Origin: Acidobacteriota bacterium | GTDB lineage: Bacteria > Acidobacteriota > Terriglobia > Terriglobales > SCQP01 | Reading direction: 5' to 3' | Assembly: GCA_021789895.1 (NCBI GenBank) | Contig: JAJYIU010000006.1 | Location: forward strand, 62,001-126,000 | Length of the DNA: 64,000 bases | Shown: piece by piece, positions 16,934 through 25,235 of the stretch | Position numbering within the stretch: the stretch's first letter is position 1 | How the letters are laid out: every line of letters starts with the position of its first letter | The notes under the pieces: model-generated | The model's input: only the letters and a program-made list of their open reading frames with translations | Told to the model about the DNA's origin: nothing | The model's database searches: none | Made by a program: the position numbers and the translations under genes

Positions 16934-17587
16934 ATGGACGCGCGCGATACCATCTATGAGCTGATGCCGGCGGCAGCCGGCCAGATGGCAGAACAGGAAT
17001 TGGCGCAAGCCTTACGTGCCGGTTCGCAAGCGGCGTTCAATTATTTAATTGCGGTTTACCATCAACCGCTCTACCGCCTGCTCTACCACCTGCTGCAGGA
17101 TTCCGCCGAAGCCGCCGACGCGGTGCAGGACGCATACCTGAAGGTTTTTCGCTCCGCCGGCCAATTCGAGGGGCGCTGCAGCGTCAAGACCTGGCTGTAT
17201 CGAATTGCCGTGCACGAAGCCGCCAATCATCGCCGCTGGTGGCGGCGGCATAAACGGCGCGAGACCTCGCTCGACGAGCCGATCAGGGAAGGGATTGCCT
17301 GGGCGGAGCGGCTTTCATCTCCGCAGGAATCACCCCTGGCGCACGCCATGCGGGAAGAAACCCGGCTACGGGTAGAAAAGATTCTGAACGGCATCCCCGA
17401 GCCCTTCCGCACCACCGTCGTGCTGCGCGACCTGGAAGATCTGAGCTATGAGGAAATTGCCCAGGTCACCAGCGCACACCTGGGCACGGTCAAATCGCGC
17501 CTGGTGCGCGGGCGAGAGATGGTGCGGCGGCAACTGTTGCAAGGCGAAGCGCTGAAAACGGACTCGCCGGCGCGGGAGGCAATATGA
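16934..17587 (+). CDS. ECF-family RNA polymerase sigma factor
   Basis: A 217-residue ECF sigma factor. Region 2 (AAFNYLIAVYHQPLYRLLYHLL, in pieces YHQPLYRLLYHLL, AVQDAYLKVFRSAGQF and VKTWLYRIAVHEAANHRR) contacts the -10 element; region 4 (IPEPFRTTVVLRDLEDLSYE, EIAQVTSAHLGTVKSRLVRG) reads the -35. The start ATG 16934 has GAGGCAGGA just upstream; ATG 16916 and GTG 16844 are possible but the latter overlaps the ECF promoter. The downstream gene encodes a zf-HC2 protein whose ATG overlaps the stop (ATGA), the standard sigma/anti-sigma arrangement. Confidence 0.93.
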   Translation: MDARDTIYELMPAAAGQMAEQELAQALRAGSQAAFNYLIAVYHQPLYRLLYHLLQDSAEAADAVQDAYLKVFRSAGQFEGRCSVKTWLYRIAVHEAANHRRWWRRHKRRETSLDEPIREGIAWAERLSSPQESPLAHAMREETRLRVEKILNGIPEPFRTTVVLRDLEDLSYEEIAQVTSAHLGTVKSRLVRGREMVRRQLLQGEALKTDSPAREAI

Positions 17588-18216
17588 ACTGCGCCCGCGA
17601 ACGCTGCCATGCTTTTCTCGACGGCGAGCTGAAGATTGCCGAAAGCTGCGAATTGCTGCGCCATCTGGAAGTCTGCGCCGATTGCCGCCAGCACTTGGAA
17701 GAGCTGCGCCTTACCCGCCGCGCGCTGGCGCAGTTGCCCGCGCCGGCGGCGCCGGCCGGGCTGGCGTTGCGCATTCGCGTGGCAGCTTCCCGGCATACCG
17801 CGCCTTCAGGCCGGTTGGCGTATTGGCGCCTGCGCTGGCAAATGCTGCTGCACGCGATGGCGGTGCCGGCCGCCGCCGGCATGATGGGAGCGGTGATCGT
17901 TTGCGCGCTGCTGGTGGGCTCGGTGGGACGGGTCTGGATGGCCGCTGCGCCCAGCCCGCTCGTGGGCTATATCCCCGCCCAACTGGTTTCCGCGCCTTAT
18001 TACAATCCCGGTTCCAACCTGATGGTGGTGGCCGAAGTGGATGCCACCGGCCATGTCCAGGAATATCGCCTGCTCGACGGGCCGCGCAATCGCCGCGTGC
18101 TGCAGCGGCTGCGCCATGCGATGCATCAGACCGTCTTCCGTCCGGCGATGCTGCGCGGCAAACCGACCGCATCCCAAACCGTACTGGCCTATAACAGCAT
18201 TCGCGTACGGGGCTGA
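17584..18216 (+). CDS. zf-HC2 anti-sigma factor with TonB-like C-terminus
   Basis: A 210-residue membrane protein. The N-terminal zinc-binding anti-sigma domain has the H-x3-C-x2-C motif at His27, Cys31 and Cys34. One transmembrane helix spans about 91-115. The C-terminal 90 residues outside the membrane (LMVVAEVDATGHVQEYRLL, then VFRPAMLRGKP) resemble a TonB C-terminal or energy-transducer fold. That is unusual: it suggests the external part senses or binds something in the periplasm. Coupled to the ECF gene by ATGA; 2 bp before the Mo-hydroxylase small subunit. Confidence 0.82.
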   Translation: MNCARERCHAFLDGELKIAESCELLRHLEVCADCRQHLEELRLTRRALAQLPAPAAPAGLALRIRVAASRHTAPSGRLAYWRLRWQMLLHAMAVPAAAGMMGAVIVCALLVGSVGRVWMAAAPSPLVGYIPAQLVSAPYYNPGSNLMVVAEVDATGHVQEYRLLDGPRNRRVLQRLRHAMHQTVFRPAMLRGKPTASQTVLAYNSIRVRG

Positions 18217-18218
18217 AC

Positions 18219-18683
18219 ATGCGTTTGCTGGTCAACGGAAAGGCGCACGAACTGGAAGCCGCGCCCGACGAATTGCTGCTCTGGGTTCTGCGCGACAAAA
18301 TCGGCCTGACCGGCACGAAATTCGGCTGCGGCGAGGGAGAATGCGGCGCCTGCACGGTGCTGGTGAATGGCCGGCCGGTGCGTTCCTGCCAGGTGCCCGC
18401 CGCTGCGGCGGCCGGCAAGCCGATCACCACGATCGAGGGGCTGGAACGCAATGGACGGCTGCATCCGGTGCAGGCGGCCTTTCTGCGCCACGAAGCTTTC
18501 CAGTGCGCCTACTGCGCTTCCGGCATGATCATGAGCGCCGCCGGACTGCTGGCCCGCAATCCCAAGCCCAGCGAGCGCCAGATTCGCGCCGCCATGAACG
18601 GCAATCTTTGCCGCTGCGGAACCTATAGCCGCATTCTCAAGGCGGTACGCGCAGCCGCCCTGGCCAGCCGCAAGAGAGCTTGA
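18219..18683 (+). CDS. 2Fe-2S subunit of a molybdenum hydroxylase
   Basis: A 154-residue small subunit of the xanthine dehydrogenase/isoquinoline oxidoreductase family. The plant-type [2Fe-2S] site is CGEGECGAC (Cys37, 42, 45) with Cys57, and the second cluster has the CAYCASGM and LCRCG motifs. It passes electrons from the Mo site. There is no Tat signal, so this subunit would enter the periplasm only as a partner of the large subunit. It sits directly behind an anti-sigma gene and overlaps the frame of the next gene. Confidence 0.94.
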   Translation: MRLLVNGKAHELEAAPDELLLWVLRDKIGLTGTKFGCGEGECGACTVLVNGRPVRSCQVPAAAAAGKPITTIEGLERNGRLHPVQAAFLRHEAFQCAYCASGMIMSAAGLLARNPKPSERQIRAAMNGNLCRCGTYSRILKAVRAAALASRKRA

Positions 18684-18688
18684 TTCCC

Positions 18689-20842
18689 ATGCCGGATGCA
18701 GCCGAACCGGAGACCGCCGAGCTTCGCGAGAACCGCGAGCAGCAGGTTGAGCGCCTGGCGCACCGCTTCGCCTTCGAGCGCCGGACTTTCTTCCGCCTGC
18801 TGGGAAATGGCGTGCTCGTCGGCCTGGCCGCCGGCGGCGCTCCGGCGCAAGAATCGGGACGGCGGCGCTTTTTCGAGCGCCATCCGCTGCCGCGCGCCAT
18901 TTCCGCCTGGCTGCATATTGCCCCCACCGGCAGGGTTACGGTTTATACCGGCAAGGTGGAAGTGGGACAAAACATTCGCACCTCGCTAGCGCAACAAGTG
19001 GCGGAAGAGCTGCACGTCGAGATGGGCTCCATCCGCATGATCATGGGCGACACGCTGCTGACGCCCTTCGACATGGGGACCTTCGGCAGCCGCACTACGC
19101 CGACTATGGGCCCGCGGCTGCGCCGGGTGGCCGCCAGCGCGCGCGACATTCTTACCGGCCTGGCCGCACGACGCTGGAAGACGCCGAGAGCTGGACTGGT
19201 GGCCGAAAACGGCAAGATTCGCAATCCCCGCACCGGCGCCAGCCTGAGCTATGGCGAATTGACGGAAGGGCGGAAAATCGCCCGCACGATCGAAGACGAC
19301 CCGGCGCTGACACCCGCGGCTGAATGGCGCATCGCCGGCCACGCGGCACCCAAAGTGCATGGCCGCCGGTTCGTGACCGGAGAACACCGTTACACGCCCG
19401 ATCTGGCGCTGCCGGGCATGCTGACCGGCAAAGTCGTGCGGCCGTCCGCGTTTCATGCCCGCCTGGTCGAATGCGACGCCTCCCGCGCCCACGCGATGCC
19501 GGGGGTGAGGGTGGTACGCGACGGCGATTTCGTCGGCGTCGCCGCGCCCGACATGGCTACCGCCGCGCGCGCCGCCGCCGCGGTGCGCGCCCGCTGGCAG
19601 GCCCCGCGCCAGATTTCAAGCCGGGAGCTGTATGCCTGGCTGCGCCGCACCGCCCGCCACGAGGAGGGCCGTTTTGCCCATACTTCGGGAACGCCTCCGG
19701 CGGCGGATGCGCCGGGATTGAAGCGCTTGCAGGCCAGCTACGAGATTGCCTATATCGCGCACGCACCGCTCGAGCCGCGCGCCGCGCTGGCCGAGTGGAA
19801 AGGGCAGCGGCTGACCGTCTGGACCGGCACCCAGCGGCCTTTCGGCGTGCAGCAGGAACTGGCCGCGGCCTTTCACCTTCCGCTCGAGCACGTGCACGTC
19901 ATCATGCCGGATACCGGCGGCGCTTATGGCGGCAAGCACACCGGCGAGGCCGCGGTCGAAGCCGCCCGCCTGGCGCGGGCGGCGGGCAGGCCGGTGAAGC
20001 TGATCTGGACGAGGGAGGAAGAGTTCACCTGGGCCTACTTCCGTCCGGCGGGAGTGATTGACATCGCCGCCGCGGTAGATGCGCAGGGGCACATCGCCGC
20101 CTGGGAGTACGACAACTACAACTCCGGCCCGGCCGCCATCGGCAGCCCTTACCGCAGCCGCTATAGCCGGATCGAGTTCCATCCCTGCGATCCGCCGCTG
20201 CGCCAGGGCTCTTACCGTTCGCTTGCCGCCTGCGCCAACCATTTCGCGCGCGAAAGCCACATGCACGACCTAGCCGTATTGGCAGGCCAGGATCCGCTCG
20301 AATTCCGGCTGAAGAATATTCCCGACCCGCGGCTGCGCGCCGCTTTGCGCCGCGCCGCCGCGCGCTTCGGCTGGGCCGCCCGCCGCCGGCTTCCGGGCCG
20401 GCGCGGATTCGGACTGGCGGGCGGGTTTGAAAAAGGCGGCTACGTGGCCACCTGCGCCGAGGTTGAAATTTCCGGCCGGGAGCTGCGCGTCACCCGGGTG
20501 GTTGAAGCCTTCGACTGCGGCGCGGTGGTGAATCCGAACGGGTTGAGGAACCAGATCGAGGGCGCGATCGTGATGGGCCTAGGCGGCGCGCTGCGCGAGG
20601 ACATCGAGTTCGACAACGGCCGCATTCTCAATCCGCGCTTCAGCCAGTACAAAGTGCCGCGTTTCGCCGATCTTCCGGAAATCGAAGTGGCGCTGATCGA
20701 CCGTAAAAACGAGAGATCGTTTGGCGCGGGCGAGACGCCGATCGTCGGCATCGCTCCGGCCATCGCCAATGCCATTTGCGACGCCACCGGCCGGCGGCTG
20801 CGCTCGCTGCCGATGCTGCGGCTAGGCCGGCTGCCGGCGTAA
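18689..20842 (+). CDS. Molybdopterin-binding large subunit (IorB/CoxL-like)
   Basis: A 717-residue molybdopterin-dependent hydroxylase of the isoquinoline 1-oxidoreductase beta type. Near the N-terminus is a Tat-like or signal segment (RRTFFRLLGNGVLVGLAAG, residues about 32-50). Conserved motifs include GRVTVYTGKVEVGQN, GTFGSRTTP, PDTGGAYGGKHTGEA, LEFRLKNI and FGAGETPIVGIAPAIANAI. IorB-type enzymes oxidise aldehydes or N-heterocycles in the periplasm, passing electrons to a cytochrome or quinone. The start ATG 18689 is preferred; a TTG nine bases upstream overlaps the stop of the small subunit. The order small-large without a CoxM-type FAD subunit fits the IorAB class. No cofactor-insertion genes (XdhC) are near. 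Confidence 0.92.
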   Translation: MPDAAEPETAELRENREQQVERLAHRFAFERRTFFRLLGNGVLVGLAAGGAPAQESGRRRFFERHPLPRAISAWLHIAPTGRVTVYTGKVEVGQNIRTSLAQQVAEELHVEMGSIRMIMGDTLLTPFDMGTFGSRTTPTMGPRLRRVAASARDILTGLAARRWKTPRAGLVAENGKIRNPRTGASLSYGELTEGRKIARTIEDDPALTPAAEWRIAGHAAPKVHGRRFVTGEHRYTPDLALPGMLTGKVVRPSAFHARLVECDASRAHAMPGVRVVRDGDFVGVAAPDMATAARAAAAVRARWQAPRQISSRELYAWLRRTARHEEGRFAHTSGTPPAADAPGLKRLQASYEIAYIAHAPLEPRAALAEWKGQRLTVWTGTQRPFGVQQELAAAFHLPLEHVHVIMPDTGGAYGGKHTGEAAVEAARLARAAGRPVKLIWTREEEFTWAYFRPAGVIDIAAAVDAQGHIAAWEYDNYNSGPAAIGSPYRSRYSRIEFHPCDPPLRQGSYRSLAACANHFARESHMHDLAVLAGQDPLEFRLKNIPDPRLRAALRRAAARFGWAARRRLPGRRGFGLAGGFEKGGYVATCAEVEISGRELRVTRVVEAFDCGAVVNPNGLRNQIEGAIVMGLGGALREDIEFDNGRILNPRFSQYKVPRFADLPEIEVALIDRKNERSFGAGETPIVGIAPAIANAICDATGRRLRSLPMLRLGRLPA

Positions 20843-20915
20843 AAAAATACCCCAGGCGACTTGATCACAGCCAGCTCGTTTGCGCCGGCTGCGCGCGGCA
20901 CTCTAAACTGTCTGC

Positions 20916-21728
20916 ATGCCGGCGCGCGATTTTCAGACGCTCACGCTTCGCCACGATCCCGAGGTCAGCCTGATTACCTTGCAGCGCCCCGAGCGGCGCA
21001 ACGCCATCTCGTTCGAGATGATCGGCGAACTGCTGGCGGCGCTGGAGGACTGCGAGCACCGTTTCGAGCACGGGCAATTGCGGGTGCTGGCGCTGACCGG
21101 AGCCGGCCCGGCCTTCTGTTCCGGCATGGATCTGGAAACCCTGCAATCGCTGACCACGTCTTCGGAAGCACGCCAGCGGGAGGATTCCCGCCGGATGGCC
21201 GAGCTTTTTCTGCGCCTCTATCGTTTTCCCGCGCCCACCATCGCCGCGGTCAACGGGGCCGCGGTAGCGGGCGGCTGCGGGCTGGCCTCGGTCTGCGATT
21301 TCACCCTGGCCGTTCCCGGCGCGAAGTTCGGATACACGGAGGTCAAGGTCGGCTACATGCCGGCGCTGGTTACGGTTTATTTAGTCAGGCAAATCGGAGA
21401 AAAGCGGGCCCGCGACCTGCTGCTCACCGGACGCTTGATCGCGGCGGAGCAGGCGTTGGCATGGGGCATGATCAGTGAAATCGCACCGCCCGAAAACCTG
21501 CTGCCGCGCGCGCGCGCGCTGGCGCAAGAGCTGGCGCGCAACAGTCCCGCCAGCCTGGCCAACACCAAACGACTGATGGAACGCCTGCCGCTCGAGGGCG
21601 CCCTGGAAAAGGCGCTGGAGCGGGCGGCCGAAGACAATGCCGCGATGCGGCGCACTTCCGACTTCCGCGAGGGCATCGCCGCGTTTTTGGAAAAGCGCCC
21701 GCCGGCATGGCAAAAAGAGACACGATGA
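20916..21728 (+). CDS. Enoyl-CoA hydratase/isomerase family protein
   Basis: A 270-residue crotonase-fold enzyme. It has the two oxyanion-hole regions: ALTGAGPAFCSGMDLETLQ and INGA-type AAVNGAAVAGGCGLASVCDF, and the following GYTEVKVGYMPALVTVYL with a conserved Glu. The family adds water to or isomerises enoyl-CoAs in beta-oxidation or branched-chain acid breakdown (e.g. methylglutaconyl-CoA hydratase). The specific substrate cannot be set. No ribosome site is strong. It has no other beta-oxidation gene next to it. Confidence 0.88.
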   Translation: MPARDFQTLTLRHDPEVSLITLQRPERRNAISFEMIGELLAALEDCEHRFEHGQLRVLALTGAGPAFCSGMDLETLQSLTTSSEARQREDSRRMAELFLRLYRFPAPTIAAVNGAAVAGGCGLASVCDFTLAVPGAKFGYTEVKVGYMPALVTVYLVRQIGEKRARDLLLTGRLIAAEQALAWGMISEIAPPENLLPRARALAQELARNSPASLANTKRLMERLPLEGALEKALERAAEDNAAMRRTSDFREGIAAFLEKRPPAWQKETR

Positions 21729-21911
21729 GACACACAAGCAGATAGAAAAGAGCAGATAAATCTATATAAACATTGCAGTTACGCCGCCAGGGCGATTTGA
21801 AAAAGACAAAAACGTTGCGGTAGAAAAAAAAGAGGGTAGCAATTTTTTTTGTAAAACGGCACCCGAGGCCAAAATTTCAATCTAAACGCAATCATTTCAG
21901 CTATTTAAGCT

Positions 21912-21940
21912 GGTGCCGTTTTCGTTTTTAAAACGGCACC
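21912..21940. repeat. Perfect 11-bp inverted repeat (hairpin)
   Basis: GGTGCCGTTTT (21912-21922) and AAAACGGCACC (21930-21940) are exact reverse complements around a 7-bp loop CGTTTTT. The right arm is the first copy of the tandem repeat that follows, so several alternative hairpins with other copies are possible. No U-tract follows on either strand, so a simple intrinsic terminator is unlikely. Confidence 0.8.
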
Positions 21941-21974
21941 CAAACGGCACCCAAACGGCACCCAAACGGCACCG
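21931..21974. repeat. Four tandem copies of AAACGGCACCC
   Basis: Four directly repeated 11-bp units (21931-21941, 21942-21952, 21953-21963, 21964-21974), the last ending in G. A fifth copy (AAAACGGCACCC) is at 21853-21864 and one inverted copy is in the hairpin at 21912-21922. The array is in AT-rich DNA between an enoyl-CoA hydratase and the 3' end of an unknown membrane protein gene on the minus strand. The function is not known; protein-binding iterons or a slippage-prone variable repeat are both plausible. Confidence 0.85.
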
Positions 21975-21991
21975 GGGGAAATGTCGCAATA

Positions 21992-23017
21992 TCACCTGGC
22001 GGCTGCCTGGCCGGTGGCTTTTTCCATCTCCTGACGGCGTTGCGCGACGGCCGCAGCCAATGTATTGAAGCTGGTTTTTGCCGTGGTTTTGAGTTGGTCG
22101 CTGTAGCCGAAAACCGCCCAGGGCACGCGGCCATGGAGAATTTGCAAGAGCGCTTCGACTTTCTTTTTACGGGCTTGAATCTCAACCGAGCGTCCGTAGC
22201 GGTCCAGCAGCCTGGCGGCATAGCTTTTCGAAATGGGAATGATGCCGTTTAATTTTTGGGTGGTCACTTTTTTATAGATCCAGACCAGGTCGGGAATTCT
22301 CGCCGCTTCAAACCCGAACAGGCCGGGGCGCAACACCCAATTGCGAGTAAGGCGCGCGCCGCCGAATTTCTCCATTCCTTCCTGGCTTTCCTGCTCGATG
22401 GCATGCGCCACGTCCTCGAGGCCGCCATAGCGCGCCAGACGCCGGGCGAGGGGGTGGGTTTCAGGATGCGCCTGGCGGGCAACCGCTTTTTTCAAGTTCC
22501 AGAGGCATAGCAGCGCCAACGGAAGGCAGAACAGCAGGGCGATGATGGCGCTTTCGCGAAACGAGGCGGTGGCGTCGAGCATCAGCGGGAGGAAAAGAGC
22601 GGCAATCCGGGGGGATTTTTGGCGGAGGGGATCGAGAATACTGAATTCCACGTTATCGGGGATGGAAACCAGCGTTCCCGTATAGGACAGCCGGGAAAGA
22701 TCCAAATCCTTGGCCTTCACCAGCAACAAGCGCGAGCCGATTTTCAAAGCCAGAAAATGCCCGGTGGTCGCGCCGCTGCCGCGGTCATAGGAATAGCCGG
22801 AATCGTACGCTTTCTCGCCAGAGACGCGCGCGAAGGAATGCAAGTGGGGCGCGGCGAGTTGGGCGGCGTTCATTGAGTATGGGCCGCGCAGGCAAGCGCT
22901 CAGGTAACTGCGGTTCGCATACGCCAGCCCTGCCAAGCCGGCCAGCACGAGCAGATTCACGATGAGCAGGTTGCGGTTACAGCGGCCGATTTGCCGACTA
23001 ATGAAGTTTTCGCCCAT
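21992..23017 (-). CDS. Membrane protein of unknown function
   Basis: A 341-residue protein. It has a transmembrane helix near the N-terminus (about 17-35), an extracytoplasmic segment of about 120 residues with YDRGSGATTGHFLALKIGSR and a predicted beta-rich fold, a second membrane region (about 136-175), and a cytoplasmic tail of about 165 residues with charged helices (KKVEALLQILHGR). I cannot assign a family with confidence; it resembles membrane proteins annotated as domains of unknown function. Its 3' end is 17 bp from the AAACGGCACC tandem array. Confidence 0.65.
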   Translation of the reverse strand: MGENFISRQIGRCNRNLLIVNLLVLAGLAGLAYANRSYLSACLRGPYSMNAAQLAAPHLHSFARVSGEKAYDSGYSYDRGSGATTGHFLALKIGSRLLLVKAKDLDLSRLSYTGTLVSIPDNVEFSILDPLRQKSPRIAALFLPLMLDATASFRESAIIALLFCLPLALLCLWNLKKAVARQAHPETHPLARRLARYGGLEDVAHAIEQESQEGMEKFGGARLTRNWVLRPGLFGFEAARIPDLVWIYKKVTTQKLNGIIPISKSYAARLLDRYGRSVEIQARKKKVEALLQILHGRVPWAVFGYSDQLKTTAKTSFNTLAAAVAQRRQEMEKATGQAAAR

Positions 23018-23187
23018 CGTTCGGCTCCAGATGAAACGGCGCCAGTATATAGCAGTTCAAACAGGCGGCGCTATGGCAAAGACCGGCGGCGGGATCAGCA
23101 TCGCCGGCCACCGTCCGCTATGAGCCGGCGGCCATCGAAGGTAAACTGATAAAGCCGGGCCGGTTCCAGACCGGTTTTTTTGCCTCT

Positions 23188-23616
23188 ATGACCACGTCCA
23201 CCGCTCCCGCCGCCGTTGTCGAAGCCCGGGTGCGGGTCCGCTATGCCGAAACCGACCAGATGGGGGTGGTTTATTACGCCAACTACTTCGTCTGGTTCGA
23301 AGTCGGCCGGGTGGAATATTTTCGCGCTCACGGCTTTTCGTACAGCCTGATGGAGCGCCATGACGACTGTCATCTGCCGGTCGTCGAAGCGAAGTGCCGC
23401 TACAAATCGCCGGCGCGTTACGACGATGCGCTGGTGATCCGCACGCGTTTGACGCGGCGCCGCGGACCGATCTTGCATTTCGCCTACGAAATAGTGCGCG
23501 AGGCCGATGCCGAGCTGCTGGCCACGGGCGAAACCGTTCACGTGCTGGTGGACGCCAAATTCCAGGCGCGCGAACTTCCCGACCGCTATTTAGGATTGCC
23601 GATCGCCGAGGCCTGA
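23188..23616 (+). CDS. Acyl-CoA thioesterase (YbgC/4HBT hotdog family)
   Basis: A 142-residue hotdog-fold thioesterase of the YbgC/4-hydroxybenzoyl-CoA thioesterase class. The signature is RVRYAETDQMGVVYYANYFVWFE, here read as YAETDQMGVVYYANYF with the catalytic Asp. YbgC proteins hydrolyse short acyl-CoAs or acyl-ACPs and often sit with the Tol-Pal genes. Here it lies 1 bp before hutH, which suggests a transcriptional unit with amino-acid degradation rather than Tol-Pal. Confidence 0.9.
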   Translation: MTTSTAPAAVVEARVRVRYAETDQMGVVYYANYFVWFEVGRVEYFRAHGFSYSLMERHDDCHLPVVEAKCRYKSPARYDDALVIRTRLTRRRGPILHFAYEIVREADAELLATGETVHVLVDAKFQARELPDRYLGLPIAEA

Positions 23617-23617
23617 G

Positions 23618-25126
23618 ATGCCCGCTGCACTGCTGCTCGACGGAGACAGCCTGACGCTGGAAGCGCTGGAGCAGGTGGCCGCAGGCGGGGCGCGAGTGGA
23701 ATTGTCTCCGGCGGCGCGGCCGAAAATCGAGCGCGCGCGCCGCGCGGTGGAAGCCGCGGCGCGACAGGAACTGCCGGTTTATGGCGTCAACACCGGGCTG
23801 GGACGGCTGAGCGACATACGCATACCGGCCGATCACATACTCGAGCTGCAGCTCAACCTGATTCGCAGCCATGCCATCGGGGCGGGCGAGCCGCTGGCCG
23901 AAGCGGCGGTGCGCGCCATGCTGTTGCTGCGGGCCAATTCGCTGGCCAAGGGCTATTCCGGAGTGCGGCCGGAGGTGATTGAAGCCTTGTGCGCCTTGCT
24001 GAACGCGCGGCTGCACCCGATCATTCCCGCGCGGGGGTCGGTCGGGGCGAGCGGGGACCTGGCGCCGCTGGCGCATATGGCGCTGGTGTTGGTTGGCGAA
24101 GGCGAGGCCTGGCACCAGGGCCGGCGGCTGGCGGGCAGGGAAGCGCTGGACGCCGCCGGGCTGACGCCGCTGCGGCTGGAAGCGAAGGAAGGGCTGTCGC
24201 TGCTGAACGGCACCCAGGCCATGCTGGCGCTGGGCTGCCTGGCGCAAGCCAACGCCGAACGCCTGATCGAGGCGGCCGACCGCATCGCCGCGCTCAGCCT
24301 CGACGCGCTGCGCGGCACGCCCGCGGCTTTTGACGAGCGCATACAAGCGGCGCGCGGCTTCGCCGGGCAGGCGGCCTCGGCGGCGCGGGTGCGGGCGGCG
24401 CTCGCCGGCAGCCAGATCCGCGAATCGCATCGCGGCTGCGGCCGGGTGCAAGACGCCTACAGCCTGCGCTGCATTCCCCAGGTGCACGGCGCCGTGCGCG
24501 ATACCCTCGCCTTCACGCGCCAGGTCTTCAGCACCGAAATGAACGCCGCAGTGGATAATCCGCTGGTGTTTTTTTCCGGCGCGGATGAAATGCAGTTGAT
24601 CAGCGGCGGCAATTTCCACGGCCAGCCGCTGGCCTTCGCGCTCGATTACATGGCGATTGCGCTCACCGCGCTGGCCGGGATCGCCGAACGGCGCATCGAG
24701 CGGCTGGTGAATCCGGCGCTGAACGAAGGCCTGCCAGCGTTTCTCGCGCGCGAGCCCGGGCTGGAATCGGGGCTGATGATGGCGCAGGTGACGGCGGCGG
24801 CGCTGGCGGCGGAATGCCGCGGGCTGGCGCATCCCGCCTCGGTCGAGAGCATCCCCACTTCGGGCAACAAGGAAGACTTCGTTTCGATGGGGATGAATGC
24901 CGGCCTGAAACTGCAGCAGGTGACGCAGAATGCCGCCCAGGTGCTTGGCCTCGAGGCGGCATGCGCCTGCCAGGCGCTCGACTTCCTGCTGCCGCTGCAC
25001 ACCGGAAGCGAAGGGGAAAAGCTGCGCGCCTGGATTCGCGAACGCGTGCCGGCACTGGCCGGCGACCGCTCGCTCGCGGCCGAGTTGAAAACGCTGGCGG
25101 AGGATTTGCTGGCCCGATCGTTCTGA
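23618..25126 (+). CDS. hutH: Histidine ammonia-lyase
   Basis: A 502-residue aromatic amino acid ammonia-lyase. The MIO cofactor tripeptide Ala-Ser-Gly is at 144-146 in GSVGASGDLAPLAHMAL. YGVNTGLG, the LLNGTQ motif and the C-terminal TSGNKEDFVSMG are present. It removes ammonia from histidine to give urocanate. The other hut genes (hutU, hutI, hutG) are not in the window. A phenylalanine or tyrosine ammonia-lyase role is possible from sequence alone, but the YGVNTGLG and FVSMG motifs fit the histidine class. Linked to YbgC by a 1-bp gap. Confidence 0.88.
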   Translation: MPAALLLDGDSLTLEALEQVAAGGARVELSPAARPKIERARRAVEAAARQELPVYGVNTGLGRLSDIRIPADHILELQLNLIRSHAIGAGEPLAEAAVRAMLLLRANSLAKGYSGVRPEVIEALCALLNARLHPIIPARGSVGASGDLAPLAHMALVLVGEGEAWHQGRRLAGREALDAAGLTPLRLEAKEGLSLLNGTQAMLALGCLAQANAERLIEAADRIAALSLDALRGTPAAFDERIQAARGFAGQAASAARVRAALAGSQIRESHRGCGRVQDAYSLRCIPQVHGAVRDTLAFTRQVFSTEMNAAVDNPLVFFSGADEMQLISGGNFHGQPLAFALDYMAIALTALAGIAERRIERLVNPALNEGLPAFLAREPGLESGLMMAQVTAAALAAECRGLAHPASVESIPTSGNKEDFVSMGMNAGLKLQQVTQNAAQVLGLEAACACQALDFLLPLHTGSEGEKLRAWIRERVPALAGDRSLAAELKTLAEDLLARSF

Positions 25127-25235
25127 GGCGTTCCATTGCGACAACGGACGACGGCGTGACCTGCACGAGCGCGAAAAACCGTCAAATCGAACGACCACCG
25201 GCCAGGCGGGGGAAACGGCAAGTTAAAATTTTCTT

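Noticed and set aside
21853-21974. AAACGGCACC repeats as a CRISPR array
   Set aside because: The units are 11 bp and directly abut without spacers, and no cas gene is near.
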